From: Cephalotus follicularis
Lineage: Eukaryota > Streptophyta > Magnoliopsida > Oxalidales > Cephalotaceae
DNA: 64,000 nucleotides
Direction: 5' to 3'
NCBI GenBank assembly: GCA_001972305.1
Contig: BDDD01002684.1
Span: 310,001 to 374,000 of the forward strand
How positions within the stretch are numbered: position 1 is the stretch's first letter; each line of letters begins with the position of its first letter. Of the stretch, positions 46,501 to 58,429 are shown piece by piece. Under the pieces are notes generated by a model. It searched no databases and had not been told where the DNA came from. It was given only the letters and a program-made list of their open reading frames with translations. Position numbers and translations under genes: made by a program.

Positions 46501-47311
46501 GAAAAATACAAAGATAATAAAAACTTACAAGAATGCAGGAGAAGCTCTAAGGTCTTGTTTCTTTGAGAATTTCTTGAAGAACATATGAAGAGAGTTGAAG
46601 AAATGGGAGAGGGAGGTGTCAGCTGGCTAAGGAAAAAAAAATGGAGGTGCCGATTGTGTTCCTTTACAAGCTTTAGAATTGTAATGTTGCAGAAGCTTCT
46701 AGGATCTTTGGGAGTCTTCAACACACATGGCCGGCTTGGAGTGTAGAGGTGTAGGTTTTATTTGCTTCCTTAGTAAGCTTGAAAAATCTAGAATGTTGGA
46801 GAGTGATGAATAAATTGAGGTCTGCTGTTTTGGTGAAGAAAAATGCCGAGTTTGGGCCATTTCTTTTGTTAAAATCGGCTGCCTAAGGAGAAGCAAAAAT
46901 TTTGTGTGCATTGGGCCATGTATAAAGAGAAAATTAGAAGCATTTTGGGCCCTTAACAAGCAAAAATTCGGCTGCTCAATTGGAGAATTTAATTGGGCCG
47001 AATTTAACAAGACAAATACAAGGGAAAAGGGCCTTAATCCTCACACTATTTAACCAAGCCTCTAAAGCATGAAATTTGGGCCATTAAACCATATAATTAA
47101 CATTTAATAACATTATAACTTTAACCCAATGATAAAACCCAAATAGCTTGACCCATTTAAAAACCTCAATATCTTAGCCCATTATAATAATTCATATCTT
47201 AAATCCAAAAGAAGTTAATACCTGCCTTAATTAAATTACCGAACATCATAATTATATATATGGCATGCACACTTAAAATATGTACTCCGAAATATAACAC
47301 GGGGTGTTACA
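43569..47311 (-). mobile_element. 3' LTR of H (3.74 kb)
   Basis: Inner terminus TGTAACACCCCGTG at 47311. Longer than the 5' LTR by the block 44420-46341. No GTCGAC cluster. Open frames at 46476-47010 recur in the 5' LTR but lack recognisable domains and are taken as chance. Confidence 0.92.
43628..43682 (-). other. 5S-rRNA-derived segment in H 3' LTR
   Basis: The minus strand reads AAGTTAAGCGTGCTTGAG, then TAGAG, then ATGGGTGACCTCCTGGGAAGT. This matches plant 5S rRNA from about nucleotide 43 to 100, the A-box to C-box part of the internal promoter, with a short change in the middle. It lies about 60 bases from the LTR 3' end. Confidence 0.85.
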
Positions 47312-47325
47312 ATCTCCCCCCCTTA
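47312..47325 (-). other. Polypurine tract (element H)
   Basis: AAGGGGGGGGAGAT on the minus strand directly before the 3' LTR start. Confidence 0.92.
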
Positions 47326-47346
47326 TTAGGATTTTGTCCTCAAAAT

Positions 47347-50300
47347 TCACATACCTGAATTATCGAACAGATCTGGGTAACGCTTCTTCATCTCATCTTC
47401 GCGCTCCCATGTAGCCTCCTCTACAACTTGGTTTCTCCATAAGACCTTAAACAATGGAATGGTCTTGGTATTCAACACCTGATCTCGACGATCCAAAATC
47501 TGCACAGGGACTTCTTCATAAGCTAAGTCCGGTAAATCCTCATCGGACATAACAATCGGGGTTTTTAAGATATGTGAAGGATCTGGGATGTACTTTCTTA
47601 ACACTGATACATGGAAAACATCATGAATACGCGCCATCTCTGGTGGCAAGGCTAACTGATATGCAATAGGTCCAATCCTCTGTAAAATTTCAAAAGGTCT
47701 AATATATCGGGGACTTAGCTTGCCACGCTTACCAAAACGGATAATACCTGTATAGGGTGATACTCGAAGGAATACTTTATCACCAACTTCAAATTCTAAA
47801 TCCTTTCGACGTTTATCCGCATAGCTCCTTTGCCTGCTCTGCGCTGCCCGCAGTCTCTCCTGAATGATCTTCACCTTTTCTGTAGCATCTTTCACTAAGT
47901 TTGGACCCAACAATCTCCTTTCTCCTACGTCATCCCAACACAGGGGCGTCCTGCATCTTCTACCATACAAAGCCTCATAAGGTGCCATGCCGATACTAGC
48001 TTGGTAACTATTATTATAGGCAAATTCAATCAAAGTCAGGCGAGTATCCCAACTACCCTTGAAATCCATGACACAAGCTCGCAGCATATCCTCCAAAATC
48101 TGTATAGTTCGCTCAGACTGGCCATCAGTCTGAGGATGATAGGCAGTACTAAGTCTCAACTCGGTACCCAAAGCTGTCTGTAAGCTCTGTCAAAATCTTG
48201 ATGTAAACCGGGGATCTCTATCTGATACAATACTAATGGGAACCCCATGTAGCCTGACAATGTCATCTATATACATCTGTGCCAATCTCTCCAAGCTGTA
48301 ATCCAAACGTATCGGCAGAAAGTGCGCCGACTTCGTCAGTCGGTCAACTATCACCCATATGGCATCTCGTTTTCTTTGAGTAAGAGGAAGCCCTGAAACA
48401 AAATCCATAGTAATATGCTCCCACTTTCACTCAGGAATAAAAAGAGACTGAAGAAGACCTAAAGGTTTCTGCCGTTCTGCTTTAACCTGTTGGCATGTCA
48501 AACATTTTGCCATATACCTGGCGATCTCCTTTTTCATGCCCCTCCACCAGTAATTCTGCCTCAGATCTTGATACATCTTAGTACTGCCAGGATGCATCGA
48601 CCATACTGAACAATGAGCTTCTTCTATGATCTCCCGCTTTATAGCTTCCACATGCGGCACACAGATTCTCTGATTAAACATTAGTGCACCATCCTCCCTG
48701 ATATGAAAATCTGTCCAAGAACCTTCTCTGACCTGATTAAGAAGTTTCACAAGTCTCCAGTCCTGCTCCTGTGCTTCTTTAATCTGATCCACTAATATTG
48801 ATCTCACTCGAAGGGTAGCTAATATTGCACCATTATCATCCACAGATAACTCCGCACCTGTAGACCTCAACTGCTCCAACAACGGCAGATAAGTCATCTG
48901 TACATGAGCAAGGGGAACGGAAGATTTCCTGCTCAACGCATCTGCTACGACATTGGCCTTGCCAGGATGATAATCAATGGTACAGTCATAGTCTTTAATC
49001 AACTCTATCCATCTCCTCTGCCTCAAGTTAAGATGCTGCTGTGAAAATAGATATTTCAAACTCTGATGATCAGTAAAGATTTGGCAAGTCTCCCCGTACA
49101 AATAATGACGCCAAATCTTCAAGGCAAAGACCACCGCAGCTAACTCAAAGTCATGGGTAGGATAGTTAACCTCATGTCTTTTCAACTGTCTCGAGGCATA
49201 AGCTATTACCTTCCCATGTTGCATCAGTACGCAACCCAAACCTTGCCTGGAAGCATCACTATAAACTACAAATCCACCGCCACCTGGAGATGGAAGAGTT
49301 AAAACTGGAGCTGTGGTCAATCTATTCTTCAAGTCCTGAAAACTCCTTTCACAGTCATCGGTCCACTCGAACTTAACCTCCTTCCTTGTCAGCTTAGTCA
49401 AAGGTGCAGCTAACAAGGAAAAACCTTCAATAAATCTCCTATAATACCCTGCCAACCCCAGAAAACTGCGTATCTCTGTGACGTTTCTGGGCCGCTCCCA
49501 AGCCAATACAGCTTCTACCTTCTTTGGGTCACCTTCGATGCCCTGACCCGAGATCACATGCCCCAAGAATACAACCCTATCTAGCCAAAACGCACATTTA
49601 CTGAGCTTGGCATATAGCTGATGATCTCTTAGAGTCTGCAAAACAGTCCTCAAATGTCCACCATGTTCAGTATGATTGCGAGAATATACCATCACATCGT
49701 CGATGAACACCACTACAAAACTGTCTAAAAAAGGCCAAAAAACTCGATTCATCAAATCCATAAATGCGGAAGGCGCATTGGTCAGCCCAAAAGGCATGAC
49801 CAAGAACTAGTAGTGGCCATATCGGGTTCTAAAAGCCGTCTTCGGTATATCCTGCTCCCGAATCCGCAATTGATGATACCCTGATCGAAGGTCTATCTTT
49901 GAGAAAACACAGGCTCCCTGTAGCTGATCAAATAGATCATCGATACGAGGTAAAGGATATTTATTTCGTATCGTGACCTTATTCAACTACCTGTAGTCAA
50001 TACACAGTCGGAGCGTACCATCCTGCTTCTTTACGAACAACACTGGAGCACCCCAGGGAGAACTACTGGGTCTTATGAATCCTTTCTCCAGTAACTCCTA
50101 CAATTGCACCTTCAGCTCTTTCAACTCAACCGGTGCCATCCTGTACGGTGTGAGAGATATAGGAACTGTACCAGGGATCAACTCTATCGAAAAATCAATC
50201 TCCCTTTCTGGTGGTAGTCCTGGTAACTCTTCCGGAAATACGTCCGAAAACTCACAAACCACAGGTATATCTTCTAGCTTCGGCTTAGCCATCCCAGTAT

Positions 50301-50793
50301 CTACTACATGAGCCAGAAATCCCTGGCCACCTGCCTGTAAAATCCTGTGTGCTGCCATGGCTGAAATCATCCGAATCGGCACAGTGGGACGCTCGCACTC
50401 CAACTCCATACTGGATCCATCGAGCATACGAAAGGTAACTATTCTTCTGGAACAATCTACCAATGCTCGATGAGTTGATAACCAATCCATACCGAGGATA
50501 GCATCAAAATCCTTGATGTGAAAGGGTATAAGATCTGCTGGAAATTTCTGTCCTCCAACAACAACATCACAATCCCGGTACACTCGATCTACAAGATAAG
50601 ATTGTCCCGTAGGGACTGATACTACCACAATGACATCTAATGGGCTTAGAGCCCGGTTAGAAAAAATGAAAAATGTTTGAGCAATAAAAGATAGGGTAGA
50701 TCCCGTGTCAAATAAGACTACGGCATTCTTCCCAAAGATAATAGCCATACCTACTGCCACGTCAGGAGCTGCTAATGCCTCATCTCGGGACAA
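47347..50793 (-). pseudogene. pol: Element H pol: protease, reverse transcriptase, RNase H, integrase, chromodomain
   Basis: Order from 50793: aspartic protease (VVLFDTGSTLSFIA, ILGMDWLSTHRALVDC), linker LPGLPPEREIDFSIELIPGT, reverse transcriptase ([24 protein letters not shown], catalytic [13 protein letters not shown]), RNase H ([48 protein letters not shown]), integrase zinc finger ([25 protein letters not shown]), core ([32 protein letters not shown]) and a chromodomain tail (EEATWEREDEMKKRYPDLF). Length is normal for Tekay pol. In-frame stops lie at 50098, about 49987, about 49808, 48427 and 48190. The authentic stop is at 47347. Confidence 0.95.
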
Positions 50794-52153
50794 TGGCAGT
50801 CACCGCAGGTCTACCCGGCTGTCTACCACTGCCAGTTCTAGAAGTACTAGCCTGCGGTGCAATAGTCCCGCTCCTCGGCACACCCGACTGCTGCCCTGTC
50901 TGAACTGTACCCCTGTCCGTAGACTGCCAAAAAGTAGGAGCTGATCCTGATGCCGCTGTTGTGTGTTGCTGTGCAATCTGTGGACAATCTCTCTTAATAT
51001 GTCCTGTCTGACCACACCTATAGCATACTCGTATCCCACTACGACACTCCCCAAAATGGAATCGACCACACGTCTGACACTGAGGTGGTTGCGAAGAAAC
51101 TGTTTCACTCTGAGCGCGAGTCCGTCTGCCACTCTGATAAGATCTCTCTCTCATAGCACTAGGAGCTGATGTCTACATCTGAGGCTGGGAGAATGCAATC
51201 TGTCCTTCTGATCTAGTTGGTCTATGGGTCTCTCTATCAGCTGATCTGCTAGGGGGCAGGAATACTCGTTGTCTCTGACCTCTGGAGGAACTCTCTCCTT
51301 GCTCAAATCGTGATGTAGGTCGTTTCCGACTTTGATCCTGACGAAGCCTCTGATCAGATATACTCTGTTCTACCCTTTTTGCTGACTCCACTAAATCACC
51401 GAAAACAGTCCAATGGGAGACTGCTACGGTATGTCGGATCTCTGGTCTCAACCCCTCCAAGAATTTCTGACATCTCTCTGCCTGATCCGCTACAAGCGCC
51501 GGAGCATAATGAGACAGCTCCAAGAATCTATGCTCATACTGCGCCACCGTCATATTGCCCTGACGCAGATGAATAAACTCTCTCCGTTTCTCCTGAATAT
51601 ACGTGGGAGGAAAGAAATGCTGAAGATACTCTCGTCTAAACACTTCCCAGGTAATCTGTGTTGGATCTTCATATCTAGCCTTAAGGGCTTCCCACCAATG
51701 AAGAGCACTCTTTTCCATAAAAAAGGACGCATATCGAACTCTCGAATCATCGGTAATCCCACTCTGCTCGAATATACGCTCTACACGACTCAACCATGAT
51801 TCTACATCAGCCGGATCTCCTGTCCCCTCAAAGACTGTAGCTCCCAAGCGCTGCATGCGCTCTATCGGTAAAGGCTGTGATCTCGCAGAACCCAAAGCCT
51901 GGGCTAATAATGTAACTGCTTGCATCAACTCGGGCTGTGCACCCGTAACTGCTGGATGCGGTGGTGATACATGTGCAGCAGACTGCGCTGCTGGAATGTC
52001 GGCAGCTGCCGCCGACTGAGCCTGTTGTCTCTGTATCTCAGGGTCTGCCTGCCTCTCAGGCTCCCCAGGAGGTATACTCTGATCTACTTGTGGCTGGGGG
52101 GCTATTCTACCTCCCCTTCGGCCACGTGCTCTAACACGACCACGAGGCACCAT
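50780..52153 (-). pseudogene. gag: Element H gag with zinc knuckle
   Basis: Start chosen at 52153 (MVPRGRVRARGRRGG), where the basic N-terminus typical of the family begins; an in-frame Met exists further upstream, at 52267. The capsid region includes MQRLGATVFEG, DVESWLSRVERIF, ALHWWEAL, WEVFRREYLQHFFP, AQYEHRFLELSHYAP and CQKFLEGLRPEIR. One zinc knuckle, CYRCGQTGHIKRDC, follows at about 51020-51060. A TAG at 51173 interrupts the frame before the knuckle, and a frameshift at about 50785 separates gag from protease. Gag packages the RNA and forms the particle. Confidence 0.93.
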
Positions 52154-52245
52154 TTCCTTCACATGCAATAACAATATATCACAATTCATTATATCATCTA
52201 TATGCAATGCATGCCATGCAAAACCCCAAAGAATCCCAAACCTAC

Positions 52246-52257
52246 GCTCTAATACAA
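52246..52257 (-). other. Mutated primer binding site (element H)
   Basis: TTGTATTAGAGC on the minus strand differs at two positions from the initiator tRNA-Met complement TGGTATCAGAGC and lies five bases inside the 5' LTR end. Confidence 0.8.
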
Positions 52258-52261
52258 AAAC

Positions 52262-54086
52262 TGACACGACCCGTCCCTTTTACCTTTCCCCATCCGACGA
52301 GTCATGCCTTATAAAATACTAACTTCCCAGGAGGTCACCCATCTTAAAATTTCTCTAACTCAAGCACGCTTAACTTTAGTGATTTTATATTAACTTAACC
52401 ATTAGACCATCTTTATTACTTTAATCATAATTCCAACCTTTATTGACATAACATATTTTCCTCAAAATTCATTATTTAATTTCATTCTCGACCCCCTTAA
52501 TCCTATTAACATCATTTCAATACAATTATCATTTCTATACACCTAATCATAGTGATATATCTAGATATTTGTCCATTTTAACAGGGTGAAATTTCTACAG
52601 AAAAACTAAAAGAGTTCCCCTTAAAAATGGACATTTCCCAAATTTTTCACCTGTATAAAAACACAATTTATAATATCCACACTCCCGAAGGAGGATTCAG
52701 CAGTTCATTCTAAGTCTATTCATCACAGGCTTATCAAATTATGCCTGATTTCATCATAATCACTATACTATCATATAATCCTCAAAAGGAAAGCGCTAAC
52801 TCAAAAATTACCCTCATAATACCATAATAAGAAAATATATATACAACCCAAAAATATGCCCAATGTATGCATGTGAGTCTGGCTATAAGTGTCAGTAAAA
52901 GGTGCCGGGCCTGTGGTCTACCTCCAAAAATCACTACTCCTGAACTGGTGGATCAGCTGGGTGGTCCACCTCCGCCTCAACTGAAAAATTTAAAACAATA
53001 AGAGGGTTAGTCCAAATGACTAGTGAGTGAGAACAAAACATTCCCTGTTGCATCCATAAAAAAAATTGGATGCGCTGAAAGGAATATGCCATGATCAAGA
53101 ATATAAACCCATAGCAGCCGAAATAATGAGCAAGAAAAAGAGTAAATTTACTTCTATTCTATTTCCAACACTATAAACATAATCATCAACCCACTAACTC
53201 CCAATTATAACATTAAAACAAAAAATTATTTTAGCACTTCTTCCTTCTTTATTGAACCCGTAATTTAATGGGAGAAAAATACAAAGATAATAAAAACTTA
53301 CAAGAATGCAGGAGAGACACTAAGGTCTTCTTTCTTTGAGAATTTCTTGAAGAACATATGAAGAGAGTTGAAGAAATGGGAGAGGGAGGTGTCGGCTGGC
53401 TAAGGAAAAAAAAATGGAGGTGCCGATTGTGTTCCTTTACAAGAATTAGAATTGTAATGTTGCAGAAGCTTCTAGGATCTTTGGGAGTCTTCAACACACA
53501 TGGCCGGCTTGGAGTGTAGAGGTGTAGGTTTTATTTGCTTCCTTAGTAAGCTTGAAAAATCTAGAATGTTGGAGAGTGATGAATAAATTGAGGTCTGCTG
53601 TTTTGGTGAAGAAAAATGCCGAGTTTGGGCCATTTCTTTTGTAAAAATCGGCTGCCTAAGGAGAAACAAAAATTTTGTGTGCATTGGGCCATGTATAAAA
53701 AGAGAATTAGAAGCATTTTGGGCCCTTAACAAGCAAAAATTCGGCTGCTCAATTGGAGAATTTAATTGGGCCGAATTTAACAAGACAAATACAAGGGAAA
53801 AGGGCCTTAATCCTCACACTATTTAACCAAGCCTCTAAAGCATGAAATTTGGGCCATTAAACCATATAATTAACATTTAATAACATTAGAACTTTAACCC
53901 AATGATAAAACCCAAATAGCTTGACACATTTAAAAACCTCAATATCTTAGCCCATTATAATAATTCATATCTTAAATCTAAAAGAAGTTAATACCTGCCT
54001 TAATTAAATTACCGAACGTCATAATTATATATATATGGCATGCACAATTAAAATATGTACTCCGAAATATAACACGGGGTGTTAGA
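52262..54086 (-). mobile_element. 5' LTR of H (1.83 kb, internally deleted)
   Basis: Inner terminus GGTCGTGTCA at 52262. Very similar to the 3' LTR except for a missing 1.92-kb block (junction 53114/53115, corresponding to 44420-46341). A second copy of the 5S-like segment is at 52323-52375. Confidence 0.92.
52323..52375 (-). other. 5S-rRNA-derived segment in H 5' LTR
   Basis: Same as the copy at 43628, with GATGGGTGACCTCCTGGG intact, so the C-box-like part is conserved between the two LTRs. Confidence 0.85.
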
Positions 54087-54091
54087 CCTAC

Positions 54092-55166
54092 GTTGCGCTG
54101 TCCCGCATTATTATCATCTCCTCCTTTATTTTTTGTACGAGGATTTGGACAATTCTTAAAAAAGATGACCCATTTGTCGACAAGCAAAACATGCCCCAGT
54201 GGCCTTGTAACATGTCCCAACAGGATGTCGCCTCCCACACGTATCACACAAAGAAATCTGAACATTTGGGTTTCCCCCATCCTTATTATGATTATGATTC
54301 TTTTTATGCTGCTTACCTTCACCTTGTTGTTCAGAATTCTGTCCTCAGGAATCACTCCGATTCTGCTTCCGTTCTCCTTCTTGCCGAGCTGCCTAAAAGT
54401 CCAACCTCTCCAATTCAATATTCTTCGTAGCATTTGCTACTTCTGCCACGTCAGCAAACCTGGAGTTTATCAGTTTTCCCCTTAGCTAGTACTGCAATTT
54501 CCATTTGAACTTCTCAGCTTGCTCAAATGCAGACCCCGCCGCGGATCTAGCAAAACCCGCTAACCTAGTGAACCGAGCCAAAAACTCGGTGCCTGATTCA
54601 CCATCCTTCTGCCTAGTGTTAACAAACTCCCTTGCGTAAGCTTCCTTCTCAGCAGTGGGGAAATACTGCCGATAGAAAACTTAACAGAATTCAAACCATG
54701 TCAGGGCATCAATGTAATCTCCTCCCTTAGCTAACTTCAAAGTTTGCCACCACTTCTGAGCATCTCCTTCCAATTTATAAGCTGCCAACCTTACCTTCTG
54801 TTCATCATCATATCCTAAAACATTGAAAATTTTCTCCATGTGCGCAATCCAGCGTTCAGCGTCTACAGGTGTCAGGGCTGAACTAAAAGACTGCGGCCTC
54901 TGCTTTTGGAACCGCTCAAGCCAGACATATGCAGGAGTGTCAGGCCGGTCCCCAGTTTCTCTACCAACCTGAATATCAGCCGGTGCATTTTCCGCCGCGA
55001 CTTGCTCTTGGCGTCCTTGCCCTTGGATTTTCATAGCATGAATCAGTCGATCTATTTCTTGAGCAACTACTTGTCGCACTAACTCTTCAACCGTAGGCTC
55101 GTTTCGCACTTCTTCACGGGCCACAGTTGGTTCGTTTCCTTGTGGGGTATTCCTTGCTCGTACCAT
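54092..55166 (-). pseudogene. gag: Element G gag
   Basis: Start at 55166 (MVRARNTPQGNEP). Capsid motifs PAYVWLERFQKQRPQSF, DAERWIAHMEKIFNVLGY, VRLAAYKLEGDAQKWW and, beyond a TAA at 54681, FYRQYFPTAEKEAYAREF, follow in order. A zinc-binding region with CDTCGRRHPVGTCY and CFACRQMGHLF lies at about 54140-54250, there with a one-base slip in a T run. The frame is cut by H at 54091. Another stop near 54480 is visible. This gag belongs to a different Tekay sublineage from that of H (different N-terminus and zinc region). Confidence 0.9.
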
Positions 55167-55322
55167 CTACGAAACATAAATCCAAAACATAACACAACAA
55201 CAAAGAAACCAAGGTCGAAACAACAAACACGTCAGAAAGATCACAACAAAAAATCCTAACCCATGGTCTACCCAATCTCACAGGTCAAACCTAGACAGGT
55301 CTTCTAAGGAAAGAAAACATAT

Positions 55323-55334
55323 TCTCTGATACCA
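55323..55334 (-). other. Primer binding site for initiator tRNA-Met (element G)
   Basis: TGGTATCAGAGA on the minus strand, four bases after the LTR end; the last base differs from the tRNA complement. Confidence 0.9.
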
Positions 55335-55338
55335 TCTC

Positions 55339-58307
55339 TGTAACACCCCCGAACGGCGGGAGTGCTTACCGGTTCATAGTCCAAAACTAAACATAACCTA
55401 TCATGAAACATGGCTCAATTTTATTCTTTTTATCAAAATGTTAACTCATCTTTTATTCAATTTGCGTGATGGTCATAACATAACATTTATAATCTAAGAC
55501 GTAGTCTGAAAACTTTATTCATAAACTGAAAACTTAAACATAAACCAAAACTGAAACATAATCCAAAGTCATAAACTGAAAGGCATAGTATTGTTCAAAT
55601 AGGGGTTCTAACATGACCATAAAATAACTAAGCATAAACGGTTCCATCTCCTAAGTGGTCCTTATCATAGGTGACATCTCGCTCATCACACATTGCCCGG
55701 ATGCTGTCCCAGAATACCTGCTGCATGGAAAAAAAAACGCGGCTGAGCAAATCTCAGTACGGATATAGAATCATAAAACATAAAACGATAATTTAAAAGA
55801 TAGAAAATACCTGAATCTTTAAATATCATATACCTTATGCATAAAATAATTTAACATTATTTTCAAAAGCCAAGGTAAGTAGTCATACAATCAATTCAAA
55901 ACGAATATCAAATTTTCAAAGCGTTATTCAATTTCAAAACATAATCCAAGTTCAAAATCCCAAAACATATTCAAAACGAAAAACAAACAGAGACTTATCC
56001 GATTCCATAATCTCATCTCAGAGATCCAAAGCGCATACACATATGCGTAATTGCAAGGGGTTTGCAAGGCCCACATGCCAAACGGAAGGACGTGTACGGC
56101 ACTACACAATCAATCCCCAGAATTCATGTCATATCACATATCATTTACTAGAGTCGACTCATACGCCTCTATCACACATATCGGATCCATAAGTCCACCT
56201 CATGGGACTTATTCATAACATAGAGAGACGTCGTAGTCAAATCACACTGCTACGGAAGTGTCATGTCCCCGTGCCAGGCCTACGACATGCCTATGGTACC
56301 TCCATATGTAAGAAATATCTCTCTGTATATCCTTATTTCAAAAACATTGCTTTATTTCTAAAAACAATTTAAAAACGTAAACACATTTGCTAAAAATTTT
56401 CTGGACATAGCAAAAATCATTACATTGCATCAACTCATTTATTTTCCACTGTAAAGAGATGATCGTATCATATTTATTAACATGTCATAGCATAAAGTTA
56501 AGAACATTAAATTCGCAAAATGTCAACTTACTTTTATTTGCAAAATCGTATCGAATCATAAAACATAGCCAAGTTCATAAAACATAAGGAATCACACTTG
56601 AATTCATTTCATTAAAACCATAGGAAGAGACCAAGAAAGAAGAATCGGTACGTTATCCATAAAGTAAAACTATCTTTAATTTACTACAGTAAAACCGATA
56701 GGAGGGTATCAAGGAACGAAAATTCGTACTTTAATCATAAAAGTGAAACGGGATAGTTCCAATAAAATCGGATAGCCAAAAAGCAGAAAATCCGTACATT
56801 TCAACAAATAGATTCGATTCAGATAAAACCGAATGATAACTAAAACAAAGAATCCATATTTTATTCTCAAAAAAGAACTGAATCTGTGCTCTAATAAAAC
56901 CAGTAAGAGTGTATCAAGAAACGAAGATCCGTACCTTAAGCGATCACAAAAAAGATAGACGAATTGATCAACAATTTTAAAAGTCCCTCAAAGCACAAAA
57001 ATCTAAAAGATACAATACCATTCATATAAGGATTAAAAAATCACTTCCAAACATCAAATAGTAATTTAGCAGTGTCAAAAGCATACTCCAAATCATTACA
57101 AAACCAAACGGATAACAAGACTTGAAACCAGAAAATTTACTGGACAGAACCAGCCGACTGTATCAAAATCCAGTCGACTGTTCAAAGGTGGCAGTCGACT
57201 GTATTGCATAGGCAGCCGACTACTCAAACTAGGTTGAATCCAGTCGACTGTGACAGGGGTCCAGTCGACTGGGCAAGGCAACCAGCTGACTGTTTCTTAA
57301 GACAGTCGACTACACAAGGCGAAACAGCCAACTGTCTAAATGGACAGCCGACTGTTCTGCTCGACAGAACGGCAAAACACAGCAGTTTTAATGCAATTTT
57401 TCTGTCAAACTTCCAATATTACAATACCAGATGATCATGGCTATATTCATAGGACTTATGTGATATATCCATTGTATTTAAAGCATAAAGAACAAGAAAT
57501 TTATGCCATTAGTGATCATGCTTTTAAGAGAGGCAATTTCAATTCATTGCATGTATATCTATGTGATCAATTTTCTGTCAAACACTAATTGCTAGTTTCA
57601 AAATATGTTTATTACCATTACAAGTCACTTCAACACTTGCTAACGATTTCATAAACAGCAGTAGAACATATATGGCAGGAATCAAAATCGAACTATAACA
57701 GTTTATGTATACATCATAACAAAACAGGATAACCATATACTAATTGAACCATGATACACAAACCTGATATGATGAACAATGGGGACACAACAGTTTCTAA
57801 ATCATGCAGGTTCGGTTCTAGGCACAATGACACAGTAGAGGCATAAACGGTGAATCATGGCATACATATACAATATGGGAAAGGCAATTTAGGTCATGGT
57901 AAGGAAAAAGGAATCCAAAATCTGATGAGATAAGGAAAGAGAGCAAGAATTTCGGGATTGAGGGTGAGAATATCAGTTTTGTGAGGGAGGGGGAAGAGAG
58001 GAAATAAGGAAAATAAGTTTTTTAACCAAAAATAAATATTTTGTTTCTTAATAAAACAATTTTGCCAATTATAATAATAAAAACTGATTTTAAAATATAA
58101 AACAATTAGTTTTTATTTTTCCCATAATTCTTATTCCATTAATTTATCAAAATCCCAAAGATGGTATTATTTAGCCTAAGACATAAAAGCCCAAAAATTA
58201 TAATATCATATAGCCCATAAATTAAAATAGGCCAAAATAATATAACACACCAACATAAAATCAAACAAAAATCCGAAAATATGCATATGAACAAACGGGT
58301 TATTACA
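55339..58307 (-). mobile_element. 5' LTR of G (2.97 kb)
   Basis: Plus-strand termini TGTAACACCCCCG (55339) and GGGTTATTACA (58307). Uninterrupted copy of the LTR also seen as the split 3' LTR and as solo LTR C. Motif cluster at 57150-57370. Confidence 0.93.
57150..57370. repeat. CAGTCGACTG cluster, G 5' LTR
   Basis: Ten or so sites, of which at least five are the intact CAGTCGACTG or its one-base-off forms (CAGCCGACTG, CAGCTGACTG), at 20-25-base spacing. Confidence 0.92.
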
Positions 58308-58429
58308 AAAGCATATAGCCGTTGCTAGTCTTCAGGAATCGTCAGAGAGCCGTTTGGATCAAATATGGAAAGGATCACACCATTTCAACACCTTCAAAAT
58401 TTACAAATTTCATGTCTGGCTGTCATTGG

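Larger units (their letters stand above)
43569..54086 (-). mobile_element. Element H: near-complete Tekay-type chromovirus inserted in G
   Basis: Target-site duplication CCTAC at 43564-43568 and 54087-54091. 5' LTR 52262-54086, primer-site remnant 52246-52257, gag, pol, polypurine tract 47312-47325, 3' LTR 43569-47311. All domains from gag to chromodomain are present in order, but several stops and one frameshift break the frames. The outer ends are mutated: TAACCC for TGACAC at 43569, and TTAGA for TTACA at 54086. Confidence 0.95.
33970..58307 (-). mobile_element. Element G: gag-only gypsy (Tekay-like) retrotransposon with elements I and H nested in it
   Basis: 5' LTR 55339-58307; 3' LTR 33970-35283 plus 41685-43339; both about 2.97 kb and very similar by eye. 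Flanks share AAAG (33966-33969 and 58308-58311), compatible with a 5-bp TSD with one change. Internal sequence is gag (54092-55166) plus 230 bases next to the 3' LTR; protease, RT, RNase H and integrase are deleted. Own length is about 7.4 kb of the 24.3-kb span. Confidence 0.9.

Noticed and set aside
46476..47010. Paired open frames of 82 and 103 codons repeated at 53249-53783 as a conserved gene
   Set aside because: The repetition is explained by the two LTRs of element H. No domain is recognisable, and the differences between copies are not obviously synonymous.
54093..54485. Plus-strand 130-codon frame
   Set aside because: It is the antisense shadow of the G gag zinc-knuckle region on the minus strand.
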